Shown here in pieces: positions 36,378 to 45,061 of a stretch of 64,000 bases of DNA. Under the pieces are notes generated by a model. It saw only the letters and a program-made list of their open reading frames with translations, made no database searches and was not told the DNA's origin. A program made the translations under genes and the position numbers. Location: the NCBI GenBank assembly GCA_003160635.1, contig PMLV01000070.1:82878-146877 (forward strand). The letters run 5' to 3'. Source of the DNA: Acidimicrobiaceae bacterium. GTDB taxonomy: Bacteria; Actinomycetota; Acidimicrobiia; Acidimicrobiales; RAAP-2. Every line of letters starts with the position of its first letter. Within the stretch, counting starts at the first letter, position 1.

Positions 36378-37328
36378 GTGAGTACGCCTGACGTCATGAG
36401 GGCAGTCGTCTTCCGGGGGATCGAGCACCTCGACGAGTCCAGCGTTGCCGTGCCCACGCCGTCCGATCACGAGGTCCTGGTGCGCGTGGCCTACTGCGGC
36501 GTGTGCGGCACGGACATCCACATCGTCTTCGGTGACGGTGGGTGGGGTGTTCCCGGCTCGATCTACGGCCACGAATGGTCGGGCGTCGTCGCCGCCGTCG
36601 GTGCCCGAGTAGGTCGTTGGAAGGTCGGCGACAAGGTCGTGGGGCCGGCATCGGGGGGATTTGCCGAATTCCTCAAGGAGCACGAGGACACGCTGTATCC
36701 CGTCCCGCCGGCAATGGACCTGCGTACCGCAGCGTTGGCCGAGCCCCTGGCGGTGGCGCTGCACGGCGTGACGCGTTCGGGCGCCACGGCTTCGGACCGG
36801 GTCCTCATCGCCGGCGGTGGTCCGATCGGGCTCTTGACGCTGGCCGCCCTACAGGCCCGGGGCCTGACGGATGTCACGGTGAGTGAGCCCGTTCCCGAGC
36901 GCCATGCCACGGTCGAACGCCTGGGGGCGACGGTCACCACGCCGGCGGAGCTGGAAGAGGTGAAGAGCTACCTGGACACCGTGTCGGCGCCGTACGACGT
37001 TGTGATCGAATGCTCGGGTACCGTGGCCGCCACCACCCAGGGCCTGACCCAACTCCGCCGAGGAGGGCGGTTGGTCATCGTCGGCAGCAACTTCGGCACG
37101 GTACCCCTGGATCCGCTGCGCGTGCTGGTGCAGGAGGCCGAGATCGTGGGATCGGCCGAACACGACGACCATGGTTTCGAGGATGCACTCGACCTGCTCT
37201 CCGACGACGCCTTTCCTCACGAGGTGCTCCTCGAACCGACCGACACCACGTTCGCCGGCCTCATGCCGCTCTTGCGCCAGATGAAGCGCGGCGCGGTAGC
37301 CGGCAAGCCCCTCGTCGTGAGCGCATGA
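36378..37328 (+). CDS. Zinc-type medium-chain dehydrogenase lacking the structural-zinc lobe
   Basis: This 316-residue MDR dehydrogenase keeps the catalytic zinc residues in 'GVCGTDIH' and 'YGHEWSG' and the Rossmann motif 'LIAGGGPIGLL'. The four-cysteine structural zinc loop that normally follows near residue 90 is absent: the sequence passes from 'VGDKVVGPASGGFAEFL' directly to the next domain. This accounts for the short length. It would oxidise an alcohol or reduce a ketone with NAD(P). It starts with GTG behind GAAAGGATG and is the second gene of the aldolase operon. Confidence 0.86.
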   Translation: MSTPDVMRAVVFRGIEHLDESSVAVPTPSDHEVLVRVAYCGVCGTDIHIVFGDGGWGVPGSIYGHEWSGVVAAVGARVGRWKVGDKVVGPASGGFAEFLKEHEDTLYPVPPAMDLRTAALAEPLAVALHGVTRSGATASDRVLIAGGGPIGLLTLAALQARGLTDVTVSEPVPERHATVERLGATVTTPAELEEVKSYLDTVSAPYDVVIECSGTVAATTQGLTQLRRGGRLVIVGSNFGTVPLDPLRVLVQEAEIVGSAEHDDHGFEDALDLLSDDAFPHEVLLEPTDTTFAGLMPLLRQMKRGAVAGKPLVVSA

Positions 37329-37386
37329 CGCTGCCATGTGATGGCCCATCGACGACCATGACGTATCAACGACAAGGAGAAGACGC

Positions 37387-37956
37387 GTGTTAGTGGTGCA
37401 CGAGGTTCACAGGGTAAAAGGTGCCTCAGTGGAGGAATTCGAGTCCACCACGCAGCAGTTCTGGAAGGCCGCGGCACCGCTCGGGGTGACCCCGGCGTGG
37501 TTCTTCGAGGTGTCGCACGGAACCGGCCCCTCGTACTGCGTCACCACCGGCCTGCGTCTCGCCGACTGGTCGGCGTGGGAGGACTACGCGCGGGCCGTGG
37601 CCTATGGCGAGCTCTCTGCTGTGACCGAAGAGCTCGATGCGACCAGGTACGACACCGAGTCGTCAGTCCTCGAGGTGCTGTCAGAGGTGCCTCCGGCGGC
37701 AGACGCCGCATCGCCCGGGCTGTGGGTGCAGCGGTTCATCCCACCCGATGCCGGCGGCGAGACGGCCATCGGTCAGCCTGGCCTCGTCATGCGCGGGTGC
37801 GTGGGGGGCTCGCCGGATGGCATCTCCATCTTGAGCAAGGAGTCTCCCGCCGCCGTGCTCGACATCTTGACCGGTGAGTCGGACACGAGTGATGTGCTGG
37901 GGAAGGCGGAGTCGACATGGGTACTGCGGCCTTCGTCGTGGTCCCCGCTGCAATAG
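37387..37956 (+). CDS. Dimeric alpha/beta-barrel (NIPSNAP/EthD-like) protein
   Basis: The 189-residue protein shows 'LVVHEVHRVKGASVEEFE' followed by an aromatic-rich strand ('AWFFEVSHGTGPSYCVTTGL'), the pattern of ferredoxin-like alpha/beta-barrel proteins. Residues 1-100 are that domain; the rest is less clear. No catalytic residues can be assigned. Such proteins accompany aromatic and polyketide catabolic enzymes as small monooxygenases or isomerases. It starts with GTG after CAAGGAGA. It lies between the dehydrogenase and a second protein of the same type. Confidence 0.65.
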   Translation: MLVVHEVHRVKGASVEEFESTTQQFWKAAAPLGVTPAWFFEVSHGTGPSYCVTTGLRLADWSAWEDYARAVAYGELSAVTEELDATRYDTESSVLEVLSEVPPAADAASPGLWVQRFIPPDAGGETAIGQPGLVMRGCVGGSPDGISILSKESPAAVLDILTGESDTSDVLGKAESTWVLRPSSWSPLQ

Positions 37957-37987
37957 AAGTCTCGTCGAGCCACGAAAGGGTGGAATT

Positions 37988-38689
37988 GTGATCCTGTTGC
38001 ACGAGACGTTCCAGATCGTCCACGGCGGATTGGACGAGTTCGAAGAGGCGTATTGGAACGAGGTGGCACCGAAGGTGCGGGCCATCGACGGGATCGAGCC
38101 CCTGTGGTTCCTGCGCCAGCGCACCGGCATCGAAGGGGAATTCGCCATCGCCCTGACCGCGCTGCGATCGGGAGAGGACCTCGGCACGTACACCCGCTGG
38201 ATCTCGGAAAGCGAGGGGGCGGCCTGGCGGGCCCGGTCGCAGGGTCTGACACATGCGTTCCAGCGCAAGGTTCTCCTGGCGGCCCCATGGTCACCGTTCA
38301 ACGAGTGGGACGAGCTGGCAACGGCTCTCGAGTCACGGGGGAACGGTCGCCGCATCTTCATGGAGGACACCGGCTGGCCGTACGTGAGCGTGGCCGACTA
38401 CGTGGACTTCCAACGCCGGGAGTACTGGGAGCCGCTGCAGAAGTGGGCCAGCTCGGGGGCGGCTGTCGTGAAGCTGTGGGGTTTCTTTCTGGTCGCGCCG
38501 GGGAGCGGCCACAGGCCAGAGGCCATCTTCCTCCAGGAGGTCATGAGCGACAGCGCCCTGGAGCGGTTGATCGGTGAGCCCGAAGTCTACGACCCCGACA
38601 CGTTCCCCGGTTCCTACATGGTGCAGGGGTTGACATACCGCGATCAGTGGAGGAGCCGATTGATGGTGGCTTCGCAGCCAAGGGACTGA
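37988..38689 (+). CDS. NIPSNAP-like double alpha/beta-barrel protein
   Basis: This 233-residue protein has 'ILLHETFQIVHGGLDEFEEAYW' and a second similar unit from about residue 115 ('YVSVADYVDFQRREYWEPLQKW'). It is therefore probably a tandem of two ferredoxin-like domains forming an alpha/beta barrel. It is rich in Trp and Glu. Function is unknown. GTG 37988 is chosen because GAAAGGG precedes it and the domain begins immediately; a longer frame from 37874 overlaps the previous gene. It is fourth in the aldolase operon. Confidence 0.7.
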   Translation: MILLHETFQIVHGGLDEFEEAYWNEVAPKVRAIDGIEPLWFLRQRTGIEGEFAIALTALRSGEDLGTYTRWISESEGAAWRARSQGLTHAFQRKVLLAAPWSPFNEWDELATALESRGNGRRIFMEDTGWPYVSVADYVDFQRREYWEPLQKWASSGAAVVKLWGFFLVAPGSGHRPEAIFLQEVMSDSALERLIGEPEVYDPDTFPGSYMVQGLTYRDQWRSRLMVASQPRD

Positions 38690-38730
38690 CGAACACAGGC
38701 CGAGTTGCAATCGAAAGTGAGGTAAGCCCG

Positions 38731-39252
38731 ATGAGCGACGCACTGAGCTTCCAGATGAATCACGTGGCCCTGAGCATGCTGCCCGGCGAGATAACCGGTG
38801 CACGCCGCCAGGAGCTGCTGGGTTTCTACGAGAAGGTGTTCAACTGGTCCGAATACGTCGAGGACGAGAAGTTCCTCGAAGAGTTCACGCTCGAGCTGGC
38901 CGCTCTGGTGGGGGAGGACGTGCCGGCCCACCCGCCCCTCGTCATGCTCACAGGTTCGGGTCAGTTCATCTTTCTCTACGGGCTGGAGAACGCCATGAAA
39001 GCGACTCCCGTGGACCATTTCGGGTTCGTCGTGGAGAGCGAGGACCAACTGAACGAGATCCTCGAGAAGGCCAAGGAGTACAAGAAGAGCGACGGTGACG
39101 TCGTCATCGTCGACAAGGCGGTCACGTCCTACGACATCGACGAGAGTATCTTGGATCGCATGCCGGGCAAGCAGGTCGATCTGATCAACTGCTACATCGG
39201 CTACCGGATGCCGTTGGCGGTCGAGATCCAGTACTACCGCTGGAATTCGTAA
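38731..39252 (+). CDS. VOC (glyoxalase/dioxygenase fold) family protein
   Basis: The 173-residue protein opens with 'MNHVALSML', a VOC-type first metal ligand (His), and later has 'PVDHFGFVVESEDQLNEILEKAKEY', a second VOC beta-alpha unit, and ends 'AVEIQYYRW', where Glu is a likely third ligand. VOC enzymes isomerise, epimerise or open rings with a metal; methylmalonyl-CoA epimerase and extradiol dioxygenases are examples. It is more acidic and Lys-rich than its neighbours. ATG 38731 follows GTGAGG. It is the last gene of the operon, convergent with a GntR regulator. Confidence 0.75.
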   Translation: MSDALSFQMNHVALSMLPGEITGARRQELLGFYEKVFNWSEYVEDEKFLEEFTLELAALVGEDVPAHPPLVMLTGSGQFIFLYGLENAMKATPVDHFGFVVESEDQLNEILEKAKEYKKSDGDVVIVDKAVTSYDIDESILDRMPGKQVDLINCYIGYRMPLAVEIQYYRWNS

Positions 39253-39265
39253 GGGCGCCTCCAGC

Positions 39266-40048
39266 TCAGAATGGGCCGAGATACGCGGTGGCCACCGTGA
39301 TGTGCTGGTTGGCGCTCTCCGAGAGCACGTAGGTCTGGCTCTCGGCCAGGTGTTGCGCCACGAGTCTCCGCGCGTCCACCGCATCGCCGCTCTCAATGGC
39401 CTCGATGATGCGGACGTGAGCCTTCAGCACCCTGACCGCCACCTCATCGTCGTCGAGCTCGGCGTCCCTGAACTCCAACCATGTCGACTCGTGCTGCGAC
39501 CACAGCGACTCCAGCGCGCCGGCCACCAGCGCCAGGGCGGAGTTGCCGCATCCGCTGACGATGGCCTGGTGAAACTGCCGGGCCACCATGCTGAAACCCG
39601 CCGGATCGCCCCTCCTCTCCTCCAATTCCCGGTGCAGATGGTGCAAATGGGGGATCACCGCTTCGCCGCGGTCTTCTCGCTCGGCCGTCTTGGCGGCGCA
39701 CGCCGGCTCCAGCGCGAGCAGCGCCGTGGCGAGGTCCGCCAGCGTGGCGTGCGTCGACTGCAGGATCATACCCAGCGTGTGGGCCGCGGTGGCTGCCGTG
39801 GGCATGTGGACCTCGGCGCCACCCGCGCCGCCGCGACGGGCCGAAATGAGACCCTCCGTCTCGAGGATGCGCATCGCCTCGCGCACCGATGGCTTGCTGA
39901 CCCGAAAGTCGTCGGCCAGGTCGTCCACCTTGGGCAGCATGTCGCCGTCGACCAATTGTCCGTCGAGGATGCGATGGCGGATCTCGTTGGCGATCATCTC
40001 GGCCACGCGAGGCCGGCTCATCTGACGGCGGCGGGGAGCAGGTTCCAT
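39266..40048 (-). CDS. FadR-type GntR transcriptional regulator
   Basis: This 260-residue GntR/FCD regulator has a winged helix in residues 10-75 ('ANEIRHRILDGQLVDGDMLPK', 'RVSKPSVREAMRILETEGLI', 'RRGGAGGAEV'). A helical effector domain follows, with 'QFHQAIVSGCGN' and 'HVRIIEAIESGDAVDARRLVAQHL'. It is a paralog of 25246-26109. It is encoded 4 bases after the thiolase-like gene on the same strand and faces the end of the aldolase operon, so it could regulate either. Confidence 0.88.
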   Translation of the reverse strand: MEPAPRRRQMSRPRVAEMIANEIRHRILDGQLVDGDMLPKVDDLADDFRVSKPSVREAMRILETEGLISARRGGAGGAEVHMPTAATAAHTLGMILQSTHATLADLATALLALEPACAAKTAEREDRGEAVIPHLHHLHRELEERRGDPAGFSMVARQFHQAIVSGCGNSALALVAGALESLWSQHESTWLEFRDAELDDDEVAVRVLKAHVRIIEAIESGDAVDARRLVAQHLAESQTYVLSESANQHITVATAYLGPF

Positions 40049-40052
40049 CGCG

Positions 40053-41540
40053 TCAATCGATCCGGGCCAGGTTGAGCCCGTCCTTGGGCGTGAGGGTGAC
40101 CGTGCGCCCGATCAGCTCGGTCGCCTCGGCCTCCGCCAGGGCATCATCCCCACCGTCGAGGCGCGCATAGCAGCGGGCCACTCCGGGAAGGTCGCACACC
40201 AGGAGGCCGGATGTCGGCGCCCCGTCCCGGCCGTGCAGCACGCCGTAGGTGGCGACGGTCGCCGGACCCTGGGGAGGAGTATCGACCACGGGGGTGCGCA
40301 GAGGGTGTGGCGCCGGCACAGCCGACGGGCGCGGTCCCGGCTCGGTGGACCACAGGGCATAGGCGTGCTTTTGCATGTGCATCCCGAGAGCGCTGACGAG
40401 ACCGACGGACCCGGGATCTGTCCGGAGGGTCTCGACCATGGCGGCGAGCGAGTGTGTCACGTAATCGGAGCCCGGGCCGCCGTGGTACGCCAGTCCGCCT
40501 GTCCGGGTCACCCCCCGCGGGTCGTCCACGGCCAGGCCGAGTGTGTCGAGTGCGAAGCCGACGGGGCTGGGGAAACACGAATAGAAGTCGAAATACGCGA
40601 TCTCGTCGAGGCCGATCCCGGCACTCTCCAGCGCGGAGCGCGCGGCGGCTGCCATGGCCGGCGAGCGCCACAGGTCGGGGTGCTCGGCCACGTGTTCGGG
40701 GTCTTCCGCGTAGCCCCACCCCCGCAGGTAGACCCTCTTGTCCTCGGCGACGCCCAGCGCATCGGCCTTGGCCGCGCTGGCCAGCAGCAGCCCGGCCGCC
40801 ATGTCGACGTCCATGATGGCGACCATGAATTTGGTGTACGGGTACGACACCATCCGGTTGTCGGCGGTCGGGGTGATGATCTCGTCGACCGAGCGGGCGA
40901 TCGGGAACCAGGCATGCGGGCTGGCGGCCGCCACCTCGGTCATCCGCGCCAGCACGCGGCCGAGCTGGGCGCGGTGCGCGTCGAGCTCGCGACCCAGATG
41001 GGCCCGGCGCGCGTTGTCGAAGAGCGCGAAGGTGAGAAAGGCCTCGTGGACCGAATGGCTGATCTCGGAAGGAAAGAAGTCCAAGTTCATCGGGAAGGGC
41101 CGCGGCTCGCCCGGCGGGTACGACCACTGAGGCTCGGCCCCCGCCATCTTCAACCGGCGGACGGTGGCGAGGGCCTCCGCGCCGACGATCAGGGTCAGGT
41201 CGAGGTCGCCTCGCCAGATGTGCTCCGCCGCGTCGACGGCCAGCGTCTGCGGCACCGTTCCACCGATGCCCGAGTACGCCCGCCGGGCGGGGGAGGCGCC
41301 CAGGCGATCGGCCAGGCGGGCCGGCGCGTCGTCGTACTGCCACGACTGCGAGTAGACGATGTCGATGCCGTCGAGCTGCGCCACGGCGCCGGGCACCCCG
41401 GCGTCGGCCGCCGCCGCCCGGGCCATCTCCTCCCACATGGCGAGGGGCTCCGGCGCGCCTTCGGGGGCGTCGGCGGGATGCCAGGTCCGGCGGGCCACGC
41501 CGATGATGCACGGCGTGCGGGGGTCTGCAGCTGTGGTCAT
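40053..41540 (-). CDS. Thiolase-like protein type 1 with C-terminal OB-like domain
   Basis: The 495-residue protein has a thiolase-like core ('CIIGVARRTWHP', 'AAEHIWRGDLDLTLIVGAEAL') and about 90 extra C-terminal residues ('ATVATYGVLHGRDGAPTSGLLVCDL'). They form an added beta domain like that of mycobacterial TLP1. The nucleophile Cys is absent: the segment reads 'YSGIGGTVPQ'. 'GGLAYHGGPG' keeps one His. Its reaction is unknown; TLP1 proteins bind CoA. ATG 41540 is used, and it sits between the TetR and GntR genes on the same strand. Confidence 0.8.
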   Translation of the reverse strand: MTTAADPRTPCIIGVARRTWHPADAPEGAPEPLAMWEEMARAAAADAGVPGAVAQLDGIDIVYSQSWQYDDAPARLADRLGASPARRAYSGIGGTVPQTLAVDAAEHIWRGDLDLTLIVGAEALATVRRLKMAGAEPQWSYPPGEPRPFPMNLDFFPSEISHSVHEAFLTFALFDNARRAHLGRELDAHRAQLGRVLARMTEVAAASPHAWFPIARSVDEIITPTADNRMVSYPYTKFMVAIMDVDMAAGLLLASAAKADALGVAEDKRVYLRGWGYAEDPEHVAEHPDLWRSPAMAAAARSALESAGIGLDEIAYFDFYSCFPSPVGFALDTLGLAVDDPRGVTRTGGLAYHGGPGSDYVTHSLAAMVETLRTDPGSVGLVSALGMHMQKHAYALWSTEPGPRPSAVPAPHPLRTPVVDTPPQGPATVATYGVLHGRDGAPTSGLLVCDLPGVARCYARLDGGDDALAEAEATELIGRTVTLTPKDGLNLARID

Positions 41541-41601
41541 GGGAGTGCGGTCATCTCCTTCGGTACGGGGCTCACGAGGTAGGCGCTTTGAGCCCTCGAG
41601 A

Positions 41602-42210
41602 TCAAGTGGAGGAAGGCCCGAGGAGCCGCGCGATCTCGTTGGCCCGCTCGGCCAAGACCGAAGGCATGTCGCGGTCGCCTTCCCCGCCGACGCCCGCCGC
41701 GTACTGCACGAAGATCCCGACCACCATCGCCGTCAACAGGTGGGCCACAGCCGATGCCCCGGCCCGCTCGTCCAGATCCGGGCGGTGGGTGACGATCCAC
41801 TCCGCGAGCGCAGCCTCGAAGGTCGTGAAGAGATCGACGCCCACCGCGCGCGCCGTCTCCTCGCCTCGCATGGCCTCGCCCGCCATGAGCCGCACGAAAT
41901 CCTCGACGTCGAACATGGAGACGAGGATGTCGGTCAGCACCGCAGCCAGCGCAGACTCGGTCGCTGGGCCGGCGGCCGGCTTGGGGCCCGCTTCCCACTC
42001 CAGGAAATAGCCCCGTTCGACGAGTACGGCTTCGAGGAGCTCTCGTTTGGAAGGGAAGTAGTGGTAGAGGGAAGCGACATTGAGGCCGGCCGCCGCGGCC
42101 AGATCGCGCATGCTGGTGCCGTCAACCCCCTTTTGCGACATCAATGAGAGGGAGACCTGCAGGATCCGATGTCTCGTCGACGATCCTTCGCCCTGGTCCG
42201 CGTTCGCCAT
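41602..42210 (-). CDS. TetR-family transcriptional regulator
   Basis: The roughly 202-residue protein has a typical N-terminal helix-turn-helix ('RHRILQVSLSLMSQKGVDGTSMRDLAAAAGLNVASLYHYFPSKREL') and a variable all-helical ligand domain. It is divergent from the P450 gene. The gap between them has the inverted repeat at 42267-42280, its likely own operator. ATG 42210 is used; ATG 42249 would add 13 residues. It probably represses itself and the P450-to-dehydrogenase series until an acyl-CoA or related ligand binds. Confidence 0.9.
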   Translation of the reverse strand: MANADQGEGSSTRHRILQVSLSLMSQKGVDGTSMRDLAAAAGLNVASLYHYFPSKRELLEAVLVERGYFLEWEAGPKPAAGPATESALAAVLTDILVSMFDVEDFVRLMAGEAMRGEETARAVGVDLFTTFEAALAEWIVTHRPDLDERAGASAVAHLLTAMVVGIFVQYAAGVGGEGDRDMPSVLAERANEIARLLGPSST

Positions 42211-42266
42211 TACCCCATTCTCGGTGTTTCTGGTCCCGCCGTCGAACACGGCCCCGCCGTCGCTCC

Positions 42267-42280
42267 CAAACGAACGTTTG
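42267..42280. promoter_or_regulatory. Probable TetR operator
   Basis: CAAACG-AA-CGTTTG is a perfect inverted repeat (6-base arms) in the 140-base gap between the divergent TetR and P450 genes. Both position and shape fit a TetR binding site controlling both directions. Confidence 0.65.
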
Positions 42281-42350
42281 ATAGCATGACCCCAGCGTCA
42301 CATTTCTGGGACAGATGGAGCTGCCGACGCTGCCAGAGAGAGGGAGCCCC

Positions 42351-43592
42351 ATGGCCATCACCGAGAGCAGGCCGGTCACCGTCGTTCCGTTCGATCCTTT
42401 CGAGCTCAAGGACGTGGTGTCGGGTGACATCCGCGACCCGTACCCCAGGATGCACGAGTTGCGCCGGCAGTCGCCGGTCCATAGCGGTCCGATCGACCTC
42501 GGAGATGGCGCGCCACCCGCGGATCCGCACCGTCCACCACCGATCACCGTGCTGGGCTTCGACGAGGTGGTCCAGGTGCTGCGGGATAACGAGACGTATT
42601 CCTCGGGCATCTACGAAGGCGTGATCGGTCAGGTCATGGGTCGCACGATCTTGCAGATGGACGAGCCTGAACACCGCGTCGCCCGCGCCATGGTCTCGCC
42701 CAGCTTTCGCTCAAAGGTGCTCGCACATTGGGAAGAGAGCCTGGTCACGGTGGTCGTGAACGAACTGATCGACACCTTCATCGATCGGGGTCGCGCCGAT
42801 CTGGTGCGTGAGGTGACGTTCAATTTTCCGGCGCAAGTGATCGCCCACATCCTCGGGTTGCCGCGGGCCGACTATCCGAGCTTCCAGCGTTGGGCCCTTG
42901 AGCTGACCAGCGTGACGGCCAATTGGGAACGGGGCATCGCCGCCTCCGCATCGTTGCGCGACTACTTCGCCGGGGTCATGGCAGAGCGGCGGGTGACGCC
43001 GGGCGACGACCTGATCAGTGACCTCGTACGGGTCGAAGTGGATGGGGCGATGTTGCACGACGAGGAGATCTACTCCTTCCTGCGCCTTCTCCTTCCCGCC
43101 GGGGTCGAAACGACGTACCGGGCCACCGGCAACCTCCTGTGTGCGCTGTTGCGCGATCGCACCCAATTCGAGGCCCTCTTCGCCGACCGCTCCCTCTTCC
43201 CGCAGGCCTTCGAGGAGTCGTTGCGTTGGGAGCCGCCGGTCACCGTCATCCTGCGACGGGCCACACGTGACGCGGAGCTGGCCGGCGTGACCGTCGGCGC
43301 CGGAGCCGATGTGGCGCTCCTGCTCGGGGCGGCCAATCGGGACGAGGGGCGCTACGTCGATCCGGATCGGTATGACATGTTCCGCCCGGCACGTCAGCAT
43401 CTCGGCTTCGGGTTCGGCGTCCATGTCTGCCTCGGCATGCACCTCGCCCGCATGGAGTCGCGTATCGCGCTCAACACCCTCTTCGATCGACTCGGCCCCT
43501 TTGCGCTGGATCCTGCGGCGCAGGCTCCCCACATCGAGGGGTTGGCGTTCCGCTCTCCCTTGTCGTTGCCGGTGACCTTCGCGGCGGGTTGA
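42351..43592 (+). CDS. Cytochrome P450
   Basis: This 413-residue soluble class I P450 has the I-helix 'LLLPAGVETTYR' (AGxxT), the K-helix ExxR in 'EESLRWEPP', and the heme loop 'FGFGVHVCLGMHLAR' with Cys360. It would hydroxylate a hydrophobic acid or alicyclic compound, taking electrons from a ferredoxin. A 3Fe-4S ferredoxin gene lies two genes downstream. ATG 42351 follows GAGAGAGGGAG; a longer frame from 42315 is less likely. No ferredoxin reductase gene is visible in the window. Confidence 0.93.
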   Translation: MAITESRPVTVVPFDPFELKDVVSGDIRDPYPRMHELRRQSPVHSGPIDLGDGAPPADPHRPPPITVLGFDEVVQVLRDNETYSSGIYEGVIGQVMGRTILQMDEPEHRVARAMVSPSFRSKVLAHWEESLVTVVVNELIDTFIDRGRADLVREVTFNFPAQVIAHILGLPRADYPSFQRWALELTSVTANWERGIAASASLRDYFAGVMAERRVTPGDDLISDLVRVEVDGAMLHDEEIYSFLRLLLPAGVETTYRATGNLLCALLRDRTQFEALFADRSLFPQAFEESLRWEPPVTVILRRATRDAELAGVTVGAGADVALLLGAANRDEGRYVDPDRYDMFRPARQHLGFGFGVHVCLGMHLARMESRIALNTLFDRLGPFALDPAAQAPHIEGLAFRSPLSLPVTFAAG

Positions 43593-43625
43593 CGCATTCG
43601 TCGTGCGGAGGGATAGCGTCGTCCA

Positions 43626-44795
43626 ATGACCCGACGTCGGAGCCCTCTCCAAGATGCGGCGGCGATCGTCGGCATCGGGCAGACCGAATTTGCCAAGCAG
43701 ATCAACCGCTCCGAGTCCCAACTAGCGGCGGAAGCCGTTGTCGCCGCGTTGGCCGATGCCGGCCTCACACCAGGCGAGGTCGACGGCTTGTCCTCGTACA
43801 CGTTGGAGACCACCGACGAGGTCACCCTGGCCAAAGCCATAGGGGCAGGCGACATCACGTATTTCTCCCAGGTGGGGTACGGCGGCGGCGCCGGCTGCGC
43901 CACGGTCGGGCACGCCGCCATGGCGATTGCCACCGGTCAGGCCGAAGTGGTCGTGGCCTGGAGGTCGCGCAAGCGCGGCGCGGCCGGGTCGCGGCCGTGG
44001 GCGGCCGCGCCTACCGGACTGCCCATGCAGGGACAATGGACCCGACCCTCGGGTCTGCTCCGTCCGGTCGACGAGGTGGCGATGCTGGCTCGCCGTTACA
44101 TGTACGAGTACGGAGCGACGCGTGCCCACCTGGCCGAGGTCGCCATGGCGATACGAGCCCACGCCAACCGCAATCCGGCCGCGTTGATGCATGACAGGAC
44201 GATGTCGCTGGACGACTACATGGCGTCGCGCTTCATCTCCGAGCCGCTCTGCCTCTTCGACAATTGCCTCGAGACAGATGGCGCCTTGGCGGTCGTCCTC
44301 GTCCCGGCGGCCCGAGCGAAGGACTGCCCACACCCCCCCGCCCTGGTGCATGCCTTCGGGCAGGGATTGAACCGCCAGCACGAGACGATGGTGAATTACT
44401 ACTCCGATGACCCGCTGATGGGCCCGGCTTGGGCCTGTGCGCAGAAGCTGTGGTCGCAGTCCGAGCTCGGGCCGCAGGACGTGGACGTGGCGCAGATCTA
44501 CGACGCCTTCACCCCGCTGATCCTCCTCTCCTTGGAGGGGTACGGGTTCTGCCGGCGCGGCGAGGCAGGCGACTTCGTGGCTGAGGGCAACCTGCGCTGG
44601 GGCAGCGGCTCGCTTCCCACCAATACATCGGGTGGGGGCTTGTCCGAGGCCTATGTGCACGGATTCAACCTCATTACCGAAGGCGTGCGCCAGGTGCGCG
44701 GCACCTCCACCTGTCAGGTCGAGGGTGCGACAAACTGCCTGGTGACTTCGGGAGAAGGCGTGCCGACGAGTGCGATCCTGTTGCGAGCCGGTTGA
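43626..44795 (+). CDS. Ltp2-like thiolase-fold aldolase, second copy
   Basis: This 389-residue protein is a close paralog of 22763-23971, with 'AAIVGIGQTEFAKQ', the glycine run 'GYGGGAGC', 'AWRSRKRG', Tyr292 in 'IYDAFTP' and Tyr343 in 'SEAYVHG'. The thiolase nucleophile Cys and the GHP His are missing, as in the steroid aldolase Ltp2. Unlike the first copy it has no DUF35 gene beside it. The neighbours are P450, ferredoxin and the fused acyl-CoA dehydrogenase. It may use a DUF35 protein encoded elsewhere, such as 23973. Confidence 0.84.
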   Translation: MTRRRSPLQDAAAIVGIGQTEFAKQINRSESQLAAEAVVAALADAGLTPGEVDGLSSYTLETTDEVTLAKAIGAGDITYFSQVGYGGGAGCATVGHAAMAIATGQAEVVVAWRSRKRGAAGSRPWAAAPTGLPMQGQWTRPSGLLRPVDEVAMLARRYMYEYGATRAHLAEVAMAIRAHANRNPAALMHDRTMSLDDYMASRFISEPLCLFDNCLETDGALAVVLVPAARAKDCPHPPALVHAFGQGLNRQHETMVNYYSDDPLMGPAWACAQKLWSQSELGPQDVDVAQIYDAFTPLILLSLEGYGFCRRGEAGDFVAEGNLRWGSGSLPTNTSGGGLSEAYVHGFNLITEGVRQVRGTSTCQVEGATNCLVTSGEGVPTSAILLRAG

Positions 44796-44827
44796 GCGCG
44801 AGGCCGGGGGAGAGGCGATGAGGCACC

Positions 44828-45061
44828 ATGAGTGATCCGATCGAGATCGTGATCGACGAGGGACGATGCATGGGCTCGGGGAACTGCGTGTTCTGGGCCC
44901 CCGGGACATTCGATCTCGGCGAGGAAGGCCATGCGGTCGTCCTTGATGCGGCCGCGACCGACGAGGCGCGGTTGCGCATCGCGGCCGAAGGTTGTCCTGT
45001 CGGCGCCATCTCGTTGTCGAGAGACGGGGTTGCCATTGTCCCGGGAGAGACGGAGGGCTGA
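44828..45061 (+). CDS. 3Fe-4S ferredoxin
   Basis: This 77-residue ferredoxin has cysteines 14, 20 and 56 in the pattern CX5C...CP. That is the three-cysteine [3Fe-4S] type that serves actinobacterial P450s. The usual second cysteine position of a 4Fe-4S cluster is Gly/Ser ('CMGSGNC'). The likely partner is the P450 at 42351. Its TGA overlaps the ATG of the fused dehydrogenase (TGATG), so these genes are translated together. Confidence 0.92.
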   Translation: MSDPIEIVIDEGRCMGSGNCVFWAPGTFDLGEEGHAVVLDAAATDEARLRIAAEGCPVGAISLSRDGVAIVPGETEG

